Source of the DNA: Candidatus Accumulibacter conexus
GTDB lineage: Bacteria > Pseudomonadota > Gammaproteobacteria > Burkholderiales > Rhodocyclaceae
Assembly: GCA_017592775.1 (NCBI GenBank)
Contig: JAGFNJ010000018.1
Location: forward strand, 1 to 64,000
Direction of reading: 5' to 3'
Length of the DNA stretch: 64,000 nucleotides
Shown here: piece after piece, positions 28,599 to 39,313 of the stretch
Layout of the letters: each line of letters opens with the position of its first letter
Numbering within the stretch: the first letter of the stretch is position 1
Translations under genes and position numbers: made by a program
The notes under the pieces: model-generated
The model's input: the letters and a program-made list of their open reading frames with translations, nothing else
The model's database searches: none
Told to the model about the DNA's origin: nothing

Positions 28599-29753
28599 TC
28601 AATTGACCGTCGGCCGGTGGTTGGCGACTTCCTTCTCCGCTGTGGCCCAGTCGTCTGCCGGTTCGCCACCCTGAAACCGGCGCTGCTCGGCGATGTAGTA
28701 TGCCCTCTCACGAATCGCCTGCTCTCGATTTCGGCTGTCGGACACTTCCTCGCCCACCGTCATTGCCACCGCCCTGTCGGCGTTCGCAACTCCCCCATCA
28801 ACGTCGGCGCAGCCTGTTGGCTCGGGCGGGTCGACTTCGGGCTGCTCGCCCGGACGCTCCGATGTGTCCCGGTGAACGGGTGATCGGCCCGGGTTCGCAT
28901 CAATCGCACCACGCCCTGCGGGTGCTTCGTTCGCGGGGATCGATACCCCGATTGGCTCTGCCCGGGCAACGGTCACTGGACTTGGCACCGCCTCCGCCAA
29001 ACCAAGCGGCGTCGCCGGCAGTGGCTCTGTCAGCTTGTCGGCTCGCCCGGCAACGGCCGCCAATGCCTGCCGCTCCAGTGCCCGTGCCTCCCAGAGGAAG
29101 TTGCCGGCAACGAGAAGCGCGATTGCGAGGGGGTCGAACACGAAGATGATGACCAGGATCACGTACTTGACCGCCTGCTCCAGGGACACGTCGAACGCCT
29201 GTGAGACGTAGACAATCGGCCCGGCATGGGTGTGGATGGCGATCTCCTCGACGCGCAATCTTGGTAGTTCCACGTCCAGTTGCCGCAGGCGCCGGTTGAT
29301 CCGGTCCGCCTCAACCTTGAAGGCAGCCATCAGCTTCTGCCGCCCCTGCACGACGTTTGCGGGAAGGTTGGCAATCTGGGCGTCGATCTCCTTCTTGCGC
29401 GCCTCCAGTTTCGCCTTCTCCTCGACGAATGCCGCGACCAGAATCTGTTGCTGCTTGGTATCCTGGATCGCCCCCTGGAAAGCGGCCGACAGGTAGCCAA
29501 ACGCACCCGCAGAGGTGATGATCATCAACACCGCCGTCGCCAGAATCAGGTATGCGCGCAGCAGCCAGGGTACGGTGGTCCACCGCTTGTAGAGGAACGA
29601 GACGGTCACCACCTTGCCGACGTCGAGCGCCGCCGCCAATGCAATGATGATCGGATCGGCGCTGAAGAGACTCGAGAGACCAATGATCGAGATCCAGGTT
29701 CCGAGCCCCTCGATCAGGAACGCCGAGGCAAAGGTAAACAGGATCAGGACCAT
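28599..29753 (-). CDS. Membrane protein with coiled coil and C-terminal DUF2934
   Basis: The predicted 384-residue protein has two or three N-terminal transmembrane helices (about residues 1-105), a Lys/Glu/Arg-rich coiled-coil segment (about 115-180), another hydrophobic helix (AVKYVILVIIFVFDPLAIAL), a long low-complexity Pro/Ala/Glu linker, and a C-terminal REQAIRERAYYIAEQ...DDWATAEKEV segment that matches DUF2934. The topology recalls phage- or plasmid-encoded membrane proteins of unknown role. The start is uncertain: the ATG before VLILFTFAS has no clear ribosome site, and longer readings are unsupported. Confidence 0.7.
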   Translation of the reverse strand: MVLILFTFASAFLIEGLGTWISIIGLSSLFSADPIIIALAAALDVGKVVTVSFLYKRWTTVPWLLRAYLILATAVLMIITSAGAFGYLSAAFQGAIQDTKQQQILVAAFVEEKAKLEARKKEIDAQIANLPANVVQGRQKLMAAFKVEADRINRRLRQLDVELPRLRVEEIAIHTHAGPIVYVSQAFDVSLEQAVKYVILVIIFVFDPLAIALLVAGNFLWEARALERQALAAVAGRADKLTEPLPATPLGLAEAVPSPVTVARAEPIGVSIPANEAPAGRGAIDANPGRSPVHRDTSERPGEQPEVDPPEPTGCADVDGGVANADRAVAMTVGEEVSDSRNREQAIRERAYYIAEQRRFQGGEPADDWATAEKEVANHRPTVN

Positions 29754-30093
29754 GGGACGCAGACGAGTTCGGCGATCTGCCGAAGTGCAGCGTCGCAGCA
29801 GGCACGGTCCGTCCTGCCTGGCACTGCGGCGGCAGCGCACGACAGGGGCCCACTGCGCGCACCGCCGAGTCGGTCTCGCAACCGCAGTTGGCCGCTGCAT
29901 GCCGCTTGCCACCGCCGCAGACGACAGGTTGAAAAGCGGGACCACCGCGATGGCTGCCGGTAGCCGCCGGCGGCGGCAGTGAATCCCGGGCATCCGGGGC
30001 ACCCCATCGTCGCATGGTCGTGCGTGCCCGGCCGCCAAGGCCGGTCACGCACGGCATGTCCGAGGGCGGCTTCGCGGCAGTCCTCGCGCAGCA
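29754..30093. other. Intergenic region between DUF2934 gene and glgB
   Basis: The 340-bp gap lies downstream of glgB and upstream of the DUF2934 gene, both on the minus strand. It contains the long hairpin listed at 30019-30053. Readings on either strand show no ribosome site or domain. Confidence 0.5.
30019..30053 (-). terminator. Hairpin after glgB, possible terminator
   Basis: CGTGCGTG (30019-30026) pairs with CACGCACG (30046-30053), and CCGGCC (30028-30033) with GGCCGG (30039-30044), giving 14 paired bases with one mismatch and a 5-nt loop. It starts about 40 nt beyond the glgB stop. There is no T-run, so intrinsic termination is not certain. Confidence 0.45.
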
Positions 30094-32265
30094 TCAGGCC
30101 CTCAGAGCCAGGACGACGCCGGCAAGCGGCGGCACGGTGATGGACAGTGAGTACGGGCGGCCCATCCACGGCACATCCTCGGCAACGAGTTGCCGATCGC
30201 TGTTGCCCACATCGCCGCCGCCGTAGAAATGCGAATCCGAGTTGAGGACCTCCCGGTAGCTGCCCGGTTGCGGCACGCCGATGCGGTAATCCATACGCGG
30301 GACAGGCGTGAAGTTGATGATCACCACGACGAACTCGTCGCCAGCCTTGCGGACAAAACTCAGGATCGACTGTTGCGAATCGTGGCAATCGATCCACTCG
30401 AATCCCTGCCACTCGAACTCGTTTCCATGCAGGGCCGACGAGCCGCGATACAGCTGATTGAGATCCTTCACCAGCGTCTGCATGCCGAGATGCAACGGAA
30501 ACTCCAGCACATACCAGTCGAGAACCCCGGCGCTGTTCCACTCCAGACCTTGGCCGAACTCGGTGCCCATGAACAGGAGCTTCTTGCCCGGATGCGTGAA
30601 CATGTAGGTGTAGAGCAGTCGGAGATTGGCGAAACGCTGCCATTCGTCGCCGGGCATGCGGTTGATCATCGAGCCCTTGCCATGCACCACTTCGTCATGC
30701 GAGAAAGGCAGCATGAAGTTCTCTGAAAACGCGTAGAGCATGCTGAAGGTGAGCAGGTCATGATGGTACTGGCGGTAGATCGGCTCCTGCCCCATGTAGC
30801 GCAGGGTATCGTTCATCCAGCCCATGTTCCACTTGATGTCGAAACCCAGTCCGCCAATGTAGGTCGGGCGCGTCACCTGCGGCCAGGACGTCGATTCCTC
30901 GGCGATGACCAGCGTGCCGGGAGCTTCCGTGTGGGTCGTGGCGTTGAGTTGGCGCAGGAAGTCGATCGCTTCGATGTTCTCCCGGCCGCCGTATTCATTC
31001 GGCACCCATTCGGTGCGCGAATAATCGAGATAGAGCATCGAAGCGACGGCATCGACGCGCAAACCGTCGAGATGGAACTCGTCAAGCCAGTAAACGGCGC
31101 TGGAAATGAGGAAGTTCTTCACCTCGTTGCGACCGAAATTGAAGATCAGCGTCGACCAGTCCAGATGTTCGCCCTTGCGCGGATCCTCGTGCTCATAGAG
31201 CGCCGTGCCGTCGAAGCGCGCCAGTGCATGGGCATCCTTGGGAAAATGGGCGGGAACCCAGTCGAGAATCACGCCGATATCGTTCTGGTGGCAGAGATCG
31301 ACGAAATGGCGAAAGTCGTCGGGGGTGCCGAAACGGCTGGTCGGCGCAAAATAGCCGGTGACCTGGTAGCCCCACGACTGATCGAACGGATGCTCGGTGA
31401 CCGGCAGGAGCTCGATATGGGTGAAGCCCATCCGGTTCACATACTCGACCAGTTGTCTCGCCAACTCGCGGTAGTTGAGGAATTCCCCTTCATATCCACG
31501 CTGCCAGGAGCCGAGATGGACCTCATAGGTGGACATCGGCGCATGCTGCCAGTCGGCCGCCGCGCGCCGCTCCATCCAGGCGGCGTCCTGCCAGACGTAG
31601 GTCGAGCGAGGACTGACGATCGATGCATTGCCCGGCCGCATCTCGAAGCGCCGGCCGTAGGGATCGGATTTGGTCAGCACCTCGCCGCTGTTCCGGTTCC
31701 TGATCTCGAAGCGATAGAAGATGCCGGGGGCGATATCGGGAATGAACAGCTCCCATACCCCGCTTCCCGGACGCACGCGCATCGGGTGGCGACGACCGTC
31801 CCAGTGATTGAAGTCGCCGAGGACGCTCACACGCTCTGCATTGGGCGCCCAGACGGCGAACAGGATGCCGGCGACGCCGTCAATCTCCTGTTCGTTTGCC
31901 CCCAGGAAGTTGTAGGCGTGGCTGTGCCTGCCCTCGCCGAAGAGGTGCAGATCGAAATCCGTCAGCTGCGGCAGGTAGGTATAGGGGTCGTGGGCAATAT
32001 GGTCGTGATGCCAGGTATCGCGCCAGATCAGGCGGTAGTGTTCCGGAAGGTTCTTGCCGGAACCCTGCCATTCGAAAAAGTCGGAACCCGGAATACGTGC
32101 CAGCGGCAAATTGCCTTCGGCGATGGACACTTCAGTCGCGTGCGGGATGTAGGCCCGCACGACGACGCCTGCAGCACAAGGATGCCTGCCCAGGACCGAA
32201 AACGGATCGTGGTGGCGCGCTTCGGCGATGCGGATCAGTTCGTCATTCAACCTGGTTTCTAACAT
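30094..32265 (-). CDS. glgB: 1,4-alpha-glucan branching enzyme
   Basis: The 723-residue GH13 enzyme makes alpha-1,6 branches in glycogen. It has an N-terminal CBM48 pair, then the catalytic barrel with nucleophile D405 ([18 protein letters not shown]), acid/base E456 ([10 protein letters not shown]) and [12 protein letters not shown]. Length matches the E. coli-type enzyme. GGAAGGAAG precedes the ATG. The large debranching fusion gene ends 79 nt upstream on the same strand, so the two probably form one glycogen operon. Confidence 0.98.
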   Translation of the reverse strand: MLETRLNDELIRIAEARHHDPFSVLGRHPCAAGVVVRAYIPHATEVSIAEGNLPLARIPGSDFFEWQGSGKNLPEHYRLIWRDTWHHDHIAHDPYTYLPQLTDFDLHLFGEGRHSHAYNFLGANEQEIDGVAGILFAVWAPNAERVSVLGDFNHWDGRRHPMRVRPGSGVWELFIPDIAPGIFYRFEIRNRNSGEVLTKSDPYGRRFEMRPGNASIVSPRSTYVWQDAAWMERRAAADWQHAPMSTYEVHLGSWQRGYEGEFLNYRELARQLVEYVNRMGFTHIELLPVTEHPFDQSWGYQVTGYFAPTSRFGTPDDFRHFVDLCHQNDIGVILDWVPAHFPKDAHALARFDGTALYEHEDPRKGEHLDWSTLIFNFGRNEVKNFLISSAVYWLDEFHLDGLRVDAVASMLYLDYSRTEWVPNEYGGRENIEAIDFLRQLNATTHTEAPGTLVIAEESTSWPQVTRPTYIGGLGFDIKWNMGWMNDTLRYMGQEPIYRQYHHDLLTFSMLYAFSENFMLPFSHDEVVHGKGSMINRMPGDEWQRFANLRLLYTYMFTHPGKKLLFMGTEFGQGLEWNSAGVLDWYVLEFPLHLGMQTLVKDLNQLYRGSSALHGNEFEWQGFEWIDCHDSQQSILSFVRKAGDEFVVVIINFTPVPRMDYRIGVPQPGSYREVLNSDSHFYGGGDVGNSDRQLVAEDVPWMGRPYSLSITVPPLAGVVLALRA

Positions 32266-32344
32266 GATTCTTCCTTCCCTTGGTCAGGGTCAATCGGTGG
32301 TGAAATGGATAAGACTTCAGCGGCATGGACTGTGGTGACTGGCA

Positions 32345-35300
32345 TCAGGCAGCGCTCCGCAGCAACCACACGACCGACCATGGCAGCAGGCGCCCTTGCG
32401 TCAGCGCATGATCGGCCTCTCCCGGCTCGGCCCAGAGGACTGCACCAGCCGGCCGTTGCAGGCCCTCAAGTGGAACGCCGCTGTAGTTCGCCAACAGGGT
32501 CAGGAGCGAGTCGTCGCCGAGCGTCCACCGGATCGACAGGCCGCGCCCCCCGATCAAGCTATGCCGAACGGTCTCTTCATGCATGCCAGTCAACCGCGGA
32601 CAGATCTCGCGGCGGCGAACGGCCAGTAGCCGGCGATGGAAATCGAGCCAGTCAGCATGCGGTGACTGGCGAACGCTGTTCCAGTCGAGTTTGCAGCGCT
32701 GAAATGTGGCCGGATCCGTTGGGTCCGGAATGCGCGCCCGCGTCCTGGCCGTGCGAAACCCCTGCAGATGGGCAAAGGACTTGCGCCGGTTGGCTGCGAG
32801 GTTCTTGACCAGATCCGGGTTGAAGTCGCAAAAATACAGGAACGGCTGCGCGGCGGCGAACTCTTCGCCCATGAACAGCGCCGGCGGCATGGGTGCCAAC
32901 AGAGAGGTCGCCACCAGCGCGCCCAGCGGCCGCGCTGGGGTCAACTGGTGTAGACGTTCGCCGAGTGCCCGGTCGCCGATTCGCGCGTAGTCCTGCAGGA
33001 AGGTCACGAAAGCGGTGGGCAACAGGCGATCCGGACCGCCGTCGACAAACCCACGGCTCAGGCAGGCGCCCAACTGGTCAAGCGGCCGGGCGGTGCCGAC
33101 CGCACCTGCCGATGCACCGGTCAACACTTCCTGCATCGCCTGCTGGGCGGCGTCATTCCAGACGGCTTCATAACGGCGCGGAGCGCTGTGATCATGCCAA
33201 TGGAGATAGCGGGCAGCCCGCTGATCATGGCCCAGCAGCAGGTGGCAATGGCGGTGCTTGCCGGGCCCCTCACGAACCGCGTCGGCGAGCGCCTCCAGCA
33301 GATCGAGCTCACCCGCGTTTTCCTGCAGCAAGGCCGCATTCAGGCGGAGACCATCGAGATGGAACTCCTCCAGCCAGTACAGTGCATTGTGGATGAGGAA
33401 TTCGCCGGCGACCGCCAGCAAGACGTCGATGCTCCTGCCGGCGAGATCGGTCGTGCGTGGGGCGAAGAACGCCGGCGCGTAAACAGACAGGTAATTGCCC
33501 TCTGGCCCGAAGTAGTGACAGGCGAGATCAAGCAGGACCATCAGTCCCTTGTGGTGGGCGGTCTGAACCAGATCCTTCAGCTCGTCCGGGTGGCCATAGC
33601 TGGCGGCAGGGGCAAATGGCAACACGCCGTCGTAACCCCAGTTGTGTGCCCCGGCAAAGGCACCGACCGGCAGCAGTTGAATCGCCGTCACGCCCAGTTC
33701 CACCAGATGATCCAGTCGTTCCCTGACTGCCGCGAAGGTACCCTGCACGGTAAAGGCGCCAACATGCAGCTGATAGATGATCGCTTCCTCCCAGGGCCGG
33801 CCCCGCCAGTTGCGGTCGGTCCAGACGAACCGACCCGGCTCGATCACCTGGCTGGCGCCATGTACACCCTGGGGATTGTAACGGGAGGCCGGATCGGGGA
33901 CTTCACCAAGACCATCGATCCGATAGCGGTAGAGGTCATCCACCGTCGCCTCATCGCTCGTCAGTTCGTACCAGCCCGCTTCCCTGGCTTCCATCGGCAG
34001 GAGGACGGCGCCAGCCCCCGCTTTCTGCAGTGCAACGTCCACCCGTTCGGCCGCTGGCGCCCAGAGGCGAAAGCGCACCCGCCCACCTTCGAGCACTTGC
34101 GCACCGAAGGGCATGAAATAGCGCCGGCGCAGTAGCGGCTCCGCCACTTGGCCGGCCTGGCGCCGCTGTGTCAGCAGCGCCAGCGAACGGCCCTGCAGTC
34201 GATAGGAGGGGTCGCTGACCCGCCGCAGCTCGCCGCATTCGACCAGAGCGGTATCGACCACTAACTCGCTGTCGCCCTTCCACGGCAGCGTGAAGCGAAT
34301 CGGCTCGTGGTGGCCATTCAGCAGCAGCAGGAAATCATCGTCCTTGGCCCACTGCCCGCGTTCATCCTGCTCTTCCAGGGCCTCGCCGATCAGGTACAGG
34401 CCGAAGCAACGGGCATGATGATGATCCCAGTCCTGATCGCTGATCTCGGCTGCGTCCGGATGCAGCCAGATGATGTCCCGGACGCCTGCGCCGCGGATAC
34501 GCTGCCCCTGGAAGAAGTGCCGCCGCCGCAGAGCCGGGTGCTTCCTGCGCAATTCGATCAGGCGGCGGGCAAACTCGAAAAGCTCCCGGTTGTCCGCCAT
34601 CCCGGCCAGATCCCAATCGACCCAGCTCAGTTCGTTGTCCTGACAGTAGGCGTTGTTGTTGCCGCGCTGGGTGCGTCCCATTTCATCGCCCGCCAACAGC
34701 ATCGGCACGCCTTGCGAGAGCAGCAGCGTCGCCAGCAGATTGCGTCGCTGCCGCTGCCTCAGCCGCAGCACCTCGGGGTCCGCCGTCTCGCCTTCGGCGC
34801 CGCAGTTCCAGCTGCGGTTGTGCGCGTCGCCATCGCGGTTGTCTTCCCCATTCGCCGCGTTGTGCTTTTCGTTGTGGCTGACCAGATCGTAGAGCGTAAA
34901 ACCATCATGGGCGGTGATGAAGTTGATGCTGGCATAGGGTCGGCGGCCACTGTGCTGGTACAGATCGCTGGAACCGGTGAGACGGTAGGCGAGCTGGCCC
35001 ATCAGCCCGCCCTGACCGCGCCAGTAATCGCGCACGACGTCCCGGTACTTGCCGTTCCACTCGGTCCAACCAACCGGAAAGTTGCCCACCTGATAGCCGC
35101 CATCGCCCAGATCCCAGGGCTCGGCAATCAACTTCACCTGCGACAGTACCGGGTCCTGATGAATGATGTCCATGAAGGCGCCGAGCTGATCCACTTCGTG
35201 CAGCTCCCTGGCCAGGGCGGCTGCCAGATCGAAGCGGAAACCATCGACGTGCATCTCGATGACCCAATACCGCAGGCTGTCCATGATCAGCTGCAGCACC

Positions 35301-36274
35301 CGCGGATGCATCATGTTCAGGGTATTGCCACAGCCGGTGTAGTCCATGTAGTAACGGGGAGCGCCGGCCACCAGACGATAGTAGGCGGCATTGTCAATGC
35401 CGCGGAAGCACAGCGTCGGCCCCAGATGGTTGCCTTCGGCGGTGTGGTTGTAGACCACATCCATGATGACTTCGATACCGGCTGCGTGCAGGGTCTTGAC
35501 CAGATGCTTGAATTCGTCGAGACGACCGCTGGCGGAATAGCGCGGGTCAGGGGCGAAGTAGCCGATTGAATTGTAGCCCCAGTAATTCTTCAGCCCCCGT
35601 TCCAGGAGATGGCGGTCGTCGACAAAGGTCTGTATCGGCAGGAACTCCACCGCGGTGATGCCCAGACGCTTGAGATGGTCGATGACCGGCGGGGTGCTCA
35701 GCCCGGCATAGGTGCCGCGCAGCTCGGGCGGCACATGCGGGTGCAGGCGGGTGAAGCCCTTGACGTGCAGCTCGTAGATGACGCTTTGGTGCCAGGGAAC
35801 ATTGGGGCGGCGGTCCCCGTCCCAGTCGAAAGCGGGATCGATCACCTGGCACTTGAACATGCGGGGTGCGCTGTCGCGCCGGCTGAAGCTCAAGTCCTCG
35901 CGCGGACTGCCGATGCGGTAACCGAACTGGGCATCGCTCCATTCGATGGCGCCGACAATCCCTTTGGCGTAGGGGTCGAGCAGCAGCTTGTGGGGGTTGA
36001 AGCGGTGCCCTTCCTCTGGCCGATAGGGCCCATGGACGCGGTAGCCGTACAGTTGCCCCGGGCGCACTGCAGGCAGATACGCATGCCAGATCTGGTCGGT
36101 CTTCTCGGCCAGCTCGATGCGCTGCTGTTCCTGTCGCCCGCTGTCGTCGAACAGGCACAACTCGACCTTGTCCGCGTGCTCCGCGAAGATTGCGAAATTG
36201 ACCCCTTCCCCGTCCCAGGTGGCGCCCAGGGGATACGGTCTGCCAGGCCAGACTGCCGTCAGCGCTTCAGACAT
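32345..36274 (-). CDS. glgX: Fusion of glycogen debranching enzyme GlgX with a catalytically degenerate TreZ-like half
   Basis: One open frame encodes 1309 residues. Residues about 1-715 are a complete GlgX/isoamylase-type GH13 enzyme with nucleophile D349 ([11 protein letters not shown]), acid/base E385 (LIAEPWDLG), D457 ([10 protein letters not shown]) and [10 protein letters not shown]. Residues about 716-1309 align in order and length with maltooligosyltrehalose trehalohydrolase: [21 protein letters not shown], then [15 protein letters not shown]. In this second half all four GH13 catalytic regions are changed: DLACHY for DVVYNH, LRLN with N979 for the Asp nucleophile, LLLGHD with G1015 for the Glu, and DYARIG with A1097 for NHDQIG. 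It is therefore probably a non-catalytic domain. The ATG of MSEALT is used; an ATG five codons earlier is possible, and neither has a strong ribosome site. Confidence 0.92.
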   Translation of the reverse strand: MSEALTAVWPGRPYPLGATWDGEGVNFAIFAEHADKVELCLFDDSGRQEQQRIELAEKTDQIWHAYLPAVRPGQLYGYRVHGPYRPEEGHRFNPHKLLLDPYAKGIVGAIEWSDAQFGYRIGSPREDLSFSRRDSAPRMFKCQVIDPAFDWDGDRRPNVPWHQSVIYELHVKGFTRLHPHVPPELRGTYAGLSTPPVIDHLKRLGITAVEFLPIQTFVDDRHLLERGLKNYWGYNSIGYFAPDPRYSASGRLDEFKHLVKTLHAAGIEVIMDVVYNHTAEGNHLGPTLCFRGIDNAAYYRLVAGAPRYYMDYTGCGNTLNMMHPRVLQLIMDSLRYWVIEMHVDGFRFDLAAALARELHEVDQLGAFMDIIHQDPVLSQVKLIAEPWDLGDGGYQVGNFPVGWTEWNGKYRDVVRDYWRGQGGLMGQLAYRLTGSSDLYQHSGRRPYASINFITAHDGFTLYDLVSHNEKHNAANGEDNRDGDAHNRSWNCGAEGETADPEVLRLRQRQRRNLLATLLLSQGVPMLLAGDEMGRTQRGNNNAYCQDNELSWVDWDLAGMADNRELFEFARRLIELRRKHPALRRRHFFQGQRIRGAGVRDIIWLHPDAAEISDQDWDHHHARCFGLYLIGEALEEQDERGQWAKDDDFLLLLNGHHEPIRFTLPWKGDSELVVDTALVECGELRRVSDPSYRLQGRSLALLTQRRQAGQVAEPLLRRRYFMPFGAQVLEGGRVRFRLWAPAAERVDVALQKAGAGAVLLPMEAREAGWYELTSDEATVDDLYRYRIDGLGEVPDPASRYNPQGVHGASQVIEPGRFVWTDRNWRGRPWEEAIIYQLHVGAFTVQGTFAAVRERLDHLVELGVTAIQLLPVGAFAGAHNWGYDGVLPFAPAASYGHPDELKDLVQTAHHKGLMVLLDLACHYFGPEGNYLSVYAPAFFAPRTTDLAGRSIDVLLAVAGEFLIHNALYWLEEFHLDGLRLNAALLQENAGELDLLEALADAVREGPGKHRHCHLLLGHDQRAARYLHWHDHSAPRRYEAVWNDAAQQAMQEVLTGASAGAVGTARPLDQLGACLSRGFVDGGPDRLLPTAFVTFLQDYARIGDRALGERLHQLTPARPLGALVATSLLAPMPPALFMGEEFAAAQPFLYFCDFNPDLVKNLAANRRKSFAHLQGFRTARTRARIPDPTDPATFQRCKLDWNSVRQSPHADWLDFHRRLLAVRRREICPRLTGMHEETVRHSLIGGRGLSIRWTLGDDSLLTLLANYSGVPLEGLQRPAGAVLWAEPGEADHALTQGRLLPWSVVWLLRSAA

Positions 36275-36744
36275 GGCCGCAGGCACCATGAGCCGGCGAA
36301 GCCGGAAGCAGACGGGCGGTGCCGCTCAGGGGGAGCGGCTGATCCAGGCACATGCAGGCAAGTCCCTGACCAACGTTCTGAGCAACCCCGGCACGGGACC
36401 GGCGCACTCTCGACACTCTTTCCATCACCATCCGAACCAGTTTCCGGGGCATCGACGCCAACGCGCGGCGGTTCCAGCGAGCAACCCGGTCGTTTGTCCT
36501 GCGCGCCCGCCCGAACGACCGGCTCGCAGCCGACACCAGTCCGCCCGCGAGCAACGCAGCGAAGACGAAATCCCTGATGCCAATGGGTGAGATTGTACCA
36601 GCGCCCGACGCCCGTGCCCACAGGAGCTCTTCTTTCGACCTGTTGCATCATCGTCCAGAACGTGATTTTCGACACCTGGCGGACGGCTGAGCCGTGCGAA
36701 GATCAAACCCGTAGTCAGTCCATGCACAGACGAGGGAGTTGGCG
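36275..36744. other. Divergent intergenic region upstream of the glycogen operon
   Basis: The 470-bp gap separates the glgX fusion (minus) from a small secreted-protein gene (plus). It contains a perfect inverted repeat (36486-36522, listed separately) and should hold both promoters, which were not recognised. No gene is supported. Confidence 0.5.
36486..36522. repeat. 9-bp perfect inverted repeat upstream of glgX fusion
   Basis: CCGGTCGTT (36486-36494) and AACGACCGG (36514-36522) are perfect complements across a 19-nt spacer. The place, about 210 bp before the debranching gene start, allows an operator or a leader hairpin. Nothing further can be said. Confidence 0.35.
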
Positions 36745-37077
36745 ATGAAGTTGCGGGGTCTCTTCGTGGTATTCCTGGGTTTGCAGATTTGCCAACCAGC
36801 ACATGCCGATTCGTTGTTCAGATGCGAGGTCAATGGCCGTGTCGAGTTCTCCGATCGACGCTGCCAGCCGGCGAAGCCGAACTGTTCCGAAAGGGACGGC
36901 AAGGAACCGCAGCGCGGGCAGTGCGCCACGTCAGCGTCGGCGACGGACAGGCCCCCGGTCCAGTCCCCCGCCGCTCAGGCACGCACCGGCCACGGCGCCG
37001 ACTTGCCGGCCCGGCTGGCTTTCAATGACACGGCAAACCGCACCGGGAGCATGCCGCGGGCACTCGATGCGCGGTAG
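36745..37077 (+). CDS. Small secreted DUF4124-like protein
   Basis: A 110-residue product with a signal peptide (about residues 1-20, ending AHA) followed by SLFRCEVNGRVEFSDRRC, which fits the DUF4124 pattern (an aromatic/basic start, then GxVxFSDxxC). Four cysteines lie in the first half, so disulfides are likely. The C-terminal half is low-complexity and may be unstructured. GAGGGAG lies about 6 nt before the ATG. The role is unknown. Confidence 0.65.
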   Translation: MKLRGLFVVFLGLQICQPAHADSLFRCEVNGRVEFSDRRCQPAKPNCSERDGKEPQRGQCATSASATDRPPVQSPAAQARTGHGADLPARLAFNDTANRTGSMPRALDAR

Positions 37078-37364
37078 TACGGCGCCCGCTTCCAGAAAAT
37101 GCGGACGACACCCGCGGAGTGAAACAGGGGCATCGGCGAGCGTATTGCCGCTTTGCTCGCGGGGACGCGAACCGCAAGGCTTGAGCCCCACAGCCCAAGG
37201 GGCATGACGAGGACCGCGGTCGCCTTCAGGGTAACGCCGCTGTCGTCATGGCGCACCGGTCCGTCGACCGGCTGCTCCGCAGCGCCCGGACCCGTCGCGG
37301 CAGAAGCACTTGCTTCCGCCAGCCGGATCACTGGACAATGACGGCGCCACCCTGCCACCCGACC

Positions 37365-37670
37365 ATGAACAGAATCGTCGCCCTCGCACTGCTGCTTGCT
37401 CTCGCCACGCCGACCGCCGGCAGCGGCCCCTGGCGGGCAAGCGAAACGAATACCCGCGGCTGGCAACTGATGACGCCGGAAGAGCGCATCGAGCATCAGG
37501 CGAGGATTCGCGGCTTCCGCAGCTACGCCGAATGCCGCAACTATCAGCTCGAGCATCACCGGCTGATGGAGGAACGTGCGCGGCAGCGCGGGCTCGAGCT
37601 GCCACGCGGCCGGCGCGACATCTGCGAGCACCTGCAGCCCCCAGCCGAGCCCCGCCCGCGTGCCGACTGA
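37365..37670 (+). CDS. Small exported protein upstream of a ferric-reductase-like gene
   Basis: A 101-residue protein with a signal peptide (about residues 1-19), then MTPEERIEHQARIRGFRSYAEC and a charged helical region with two Cys (AEC...DICEHL). I cannot assign a family beyond recalling similar short MTPEER-type proteins in betaproteobacteria. The next gene starts 15 nt downstream on the same strand, so co-expression with the flavocytochrome is likely. Confidence 0.65.
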   Translation: MNRIVALALLLALATPTAGSGPWRASETNTRGWQLMTPEERIEHQARIRGFRSYAECRNYQLEHHRLMEERARQRGLELPRGRRDICEHLQPPAEPRPRAD

Positions 37671-37685
37671 TCGCTGCCACCCGGG

Positions 37686-38945
37686 ATGGTGAGCGCCACC
37701 CGGTTCCGGCTGACGATCCCGCTGCTCCTGCTGGCATCGGCAGCGGGTCCGGTATGCTGGGCGCTGCCCTCGGGACTGTCGCCGCTGCGCAGCCTCGGCA
37801 TCATCCTCGGCTGGGCAGGCTGCGGCCTGCTCCTCGGCAGCCTGCTGCTGATGCTGCGCGAAACCTGGCTGTCGCGCTGGCTTGGCGGTCTCGAAGACAT
37901 GTATCGCTGGCATCACCGCGCCGGCATCGTCGCCTACGTCGCGCTGCTCGCGCACCCGTTGGCGCTCGCTGTCGATTCCTGGCCGGAGTTCCCGGCCGTC
38001 GCCTGGCAGACGCTGTCGCCCTTCGGCAACGGCTGGGCGGTGCGCCTCGGCTGGCTGTCGCTGCTGCTGCTGATGTTCGGACTGGCCACCACCTTCGCCA
38101 CCCGGCTTCCGTACCGACGCTGGCGCTGGCTGCACGCCTCGCTCGGCATCGGCGTCCTCCTCGGCCTCGGCCACCTGTTGCAACTGGGAATCGAGGAACC
38201 GGTGCTGCCGCTGCTGGCACTGGCGACGCTGCTGCTCGGCTGGCGCTTCATCCGCGACGACGCCGGGCTCGCGGCCCGGCCTTACATCGTCCGCTCGGCG
38301 ACTCCGGTCGCCGACGGTGTCGTCGAGATCGGCCTGCAGCCGCTCGCCGAAGCGGTCGTTGCCGACCCCGGACAGTTCGTCCTTGTCGCCTTCTTCACCG
38401 GCCCGGGATTCCGTGGCTGCGGCCAGTTCCACCCGTTCACCGTCAGCTCGATCGGCACCGGTGGCGAGATCCGGGTCGGCGTCAAGGCCCTGGGCGACTG
38501 CACCCGACACCTGCAGTCGATCGCAGTTGGTGTCCCGGCAAGGGTGCATGGCGCCTTCGGCAGCTTTCTCGCCGACCGGCCGGCAACGACACAGCTCTGG
38601 CTGGCTGGGGGCATCGGCGTCACGCCCTTCCTTGCCCTGCTGCGCGCCGGCCCGCTGAGCCAGCCGACGACCCTGGTCTACCTCTACCGCGGCGCGGCCG
38701 ATGCCGCCTATCTGCCCGAGCTGCGCGCGCTCGCTGCTGCCGATCGGCTGTTGTCGCTGCAGGCGCACGCCACCGGCGAACGGCCACCGGACATGGCATC
38801 GCTGCTGCCGGCCAGCCCCGACCTCGCCAGCCGCGAGTGCTATCTTTGCGGTCCGCCGGCAATGGTCGCCGCCGTCCGCGAGGTGCTGCGCCGGCGCGGC
38901 GTCACCCCCCGCCACATTCACTTCGAGAACTTCGACTTCCGCTGA
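37686..38945 (+). CDS. Ferric-reductase-like membrane flavocytochrome
   Basis: The 419-residue protein has about six N-terminal transmembrane helices (residues about 8-210) with paired His residues (MYRWHHRAG, LLAHPLAL, LHASLG, GLGHLLQL) suited to two b hemes, as in the PF01794 ferric-reductase domain. The C-terminal half is a ferredoxin-reductase module: an FAD-binding segment near GQFHPFTVSSIG, NAD(P)-binding GGIGVTPFLALL and the ending CGPPAMVAAV. It should move electrons from NAD(P)H across the membrane. Its stop overlaps the next start (TGATG). Confidence 0.88.
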   Translation: MVSATRFRLTIPLLLLASAAGPVCWALPSGLSPLRSLGIILGWAGCGLLLGSLLLMLRETWLSRWLGGLEDMYRWHHRAGIVAYVALLAHPLALAVDSWPEFPAVAWQTLSPFGNGWAVRLGWLSLLLLMFGLATTFATRLPYRRWRWLHASLGIGVLLGLGHLLQLGIEEPVLPLLALATLLLGWRFIRDDAGLAARPYIVRSATPVADGVVEIGLQPLAEAVVADPGQFVLVAFFTGPGFRGCGQFHPFTVSSIGTGGEIRVGVKALGDCTRHLQSIAVGVPARVHGAFGSFLADRPATTQLWLAGGIGVTPFLALLRAGPLSQPTTLVYLYRGAADAAYLPELRALAAADRLLSLQAHATGERPPDMASLLPASPDLASRECYLCGPPAMVAAVREVLRRRGVTPRHIHFENFDFR

Positions 38946-39313
38946 TGCGCCGACTGTACGCCTGCACCACTGCTGTCTTCTGGCTCCTGGTCGCCACCGT
39001 GGCGATCGTCGGCCACTGGTCGCCGGCCGCAGACCCGGCCAGTCCCGCCGCCGCCGAGCGGCTGATCCCGGTCGCGGAGCTCGCCCGGCATGCACTGCCC
39101 GACGACTGCTGGATGGCCATCCGCGGTGGCGTCCATGATGTCAGCGCCTATCTGCCAGAGCACCCGTCGCGTCCGGATGTTGTCGTGCCGTGGTGCGGCC
39201 GGGAGGCGACCGAAGCCTATGAGACCAAGACCCGGGGACGCCCGCATTCGGCGCAGGCGGATGAACTGCTCGCCAGATACCGCATCGGTCGTCTCGCCGC
39301 GGAAAAGCCGTAA
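38945..39313 (+). CDS. Membrane-anchored cytochrome b5-like protein
   Basis: The 122-residue product has an N-terminal membrane anchor (about residues 5-25), then a cytochrome b5-type heme domain: DDCWMAIRGGVHDVSAYLPEH, of which the final HP corresponds to the first heme His, with the second in GRPHS. The usual HPGG is HPSRP, a tolerated variation. It overlaps the flavocytochrome stop by one base, so the two likely form an electron-transfer pair. The external acceptor is unknown. Confidence 0.85.
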   Translation: MRRLYACTTAVFWLLVATVAIVGHWSPAADPASPAAAERLIPVAELARHALPDDCWMAIRGGVHDVSAYLPEHPSRPDVVVPWCGREATEAYETKTRGRPHSAQADELLARYRIGRLAAEKP

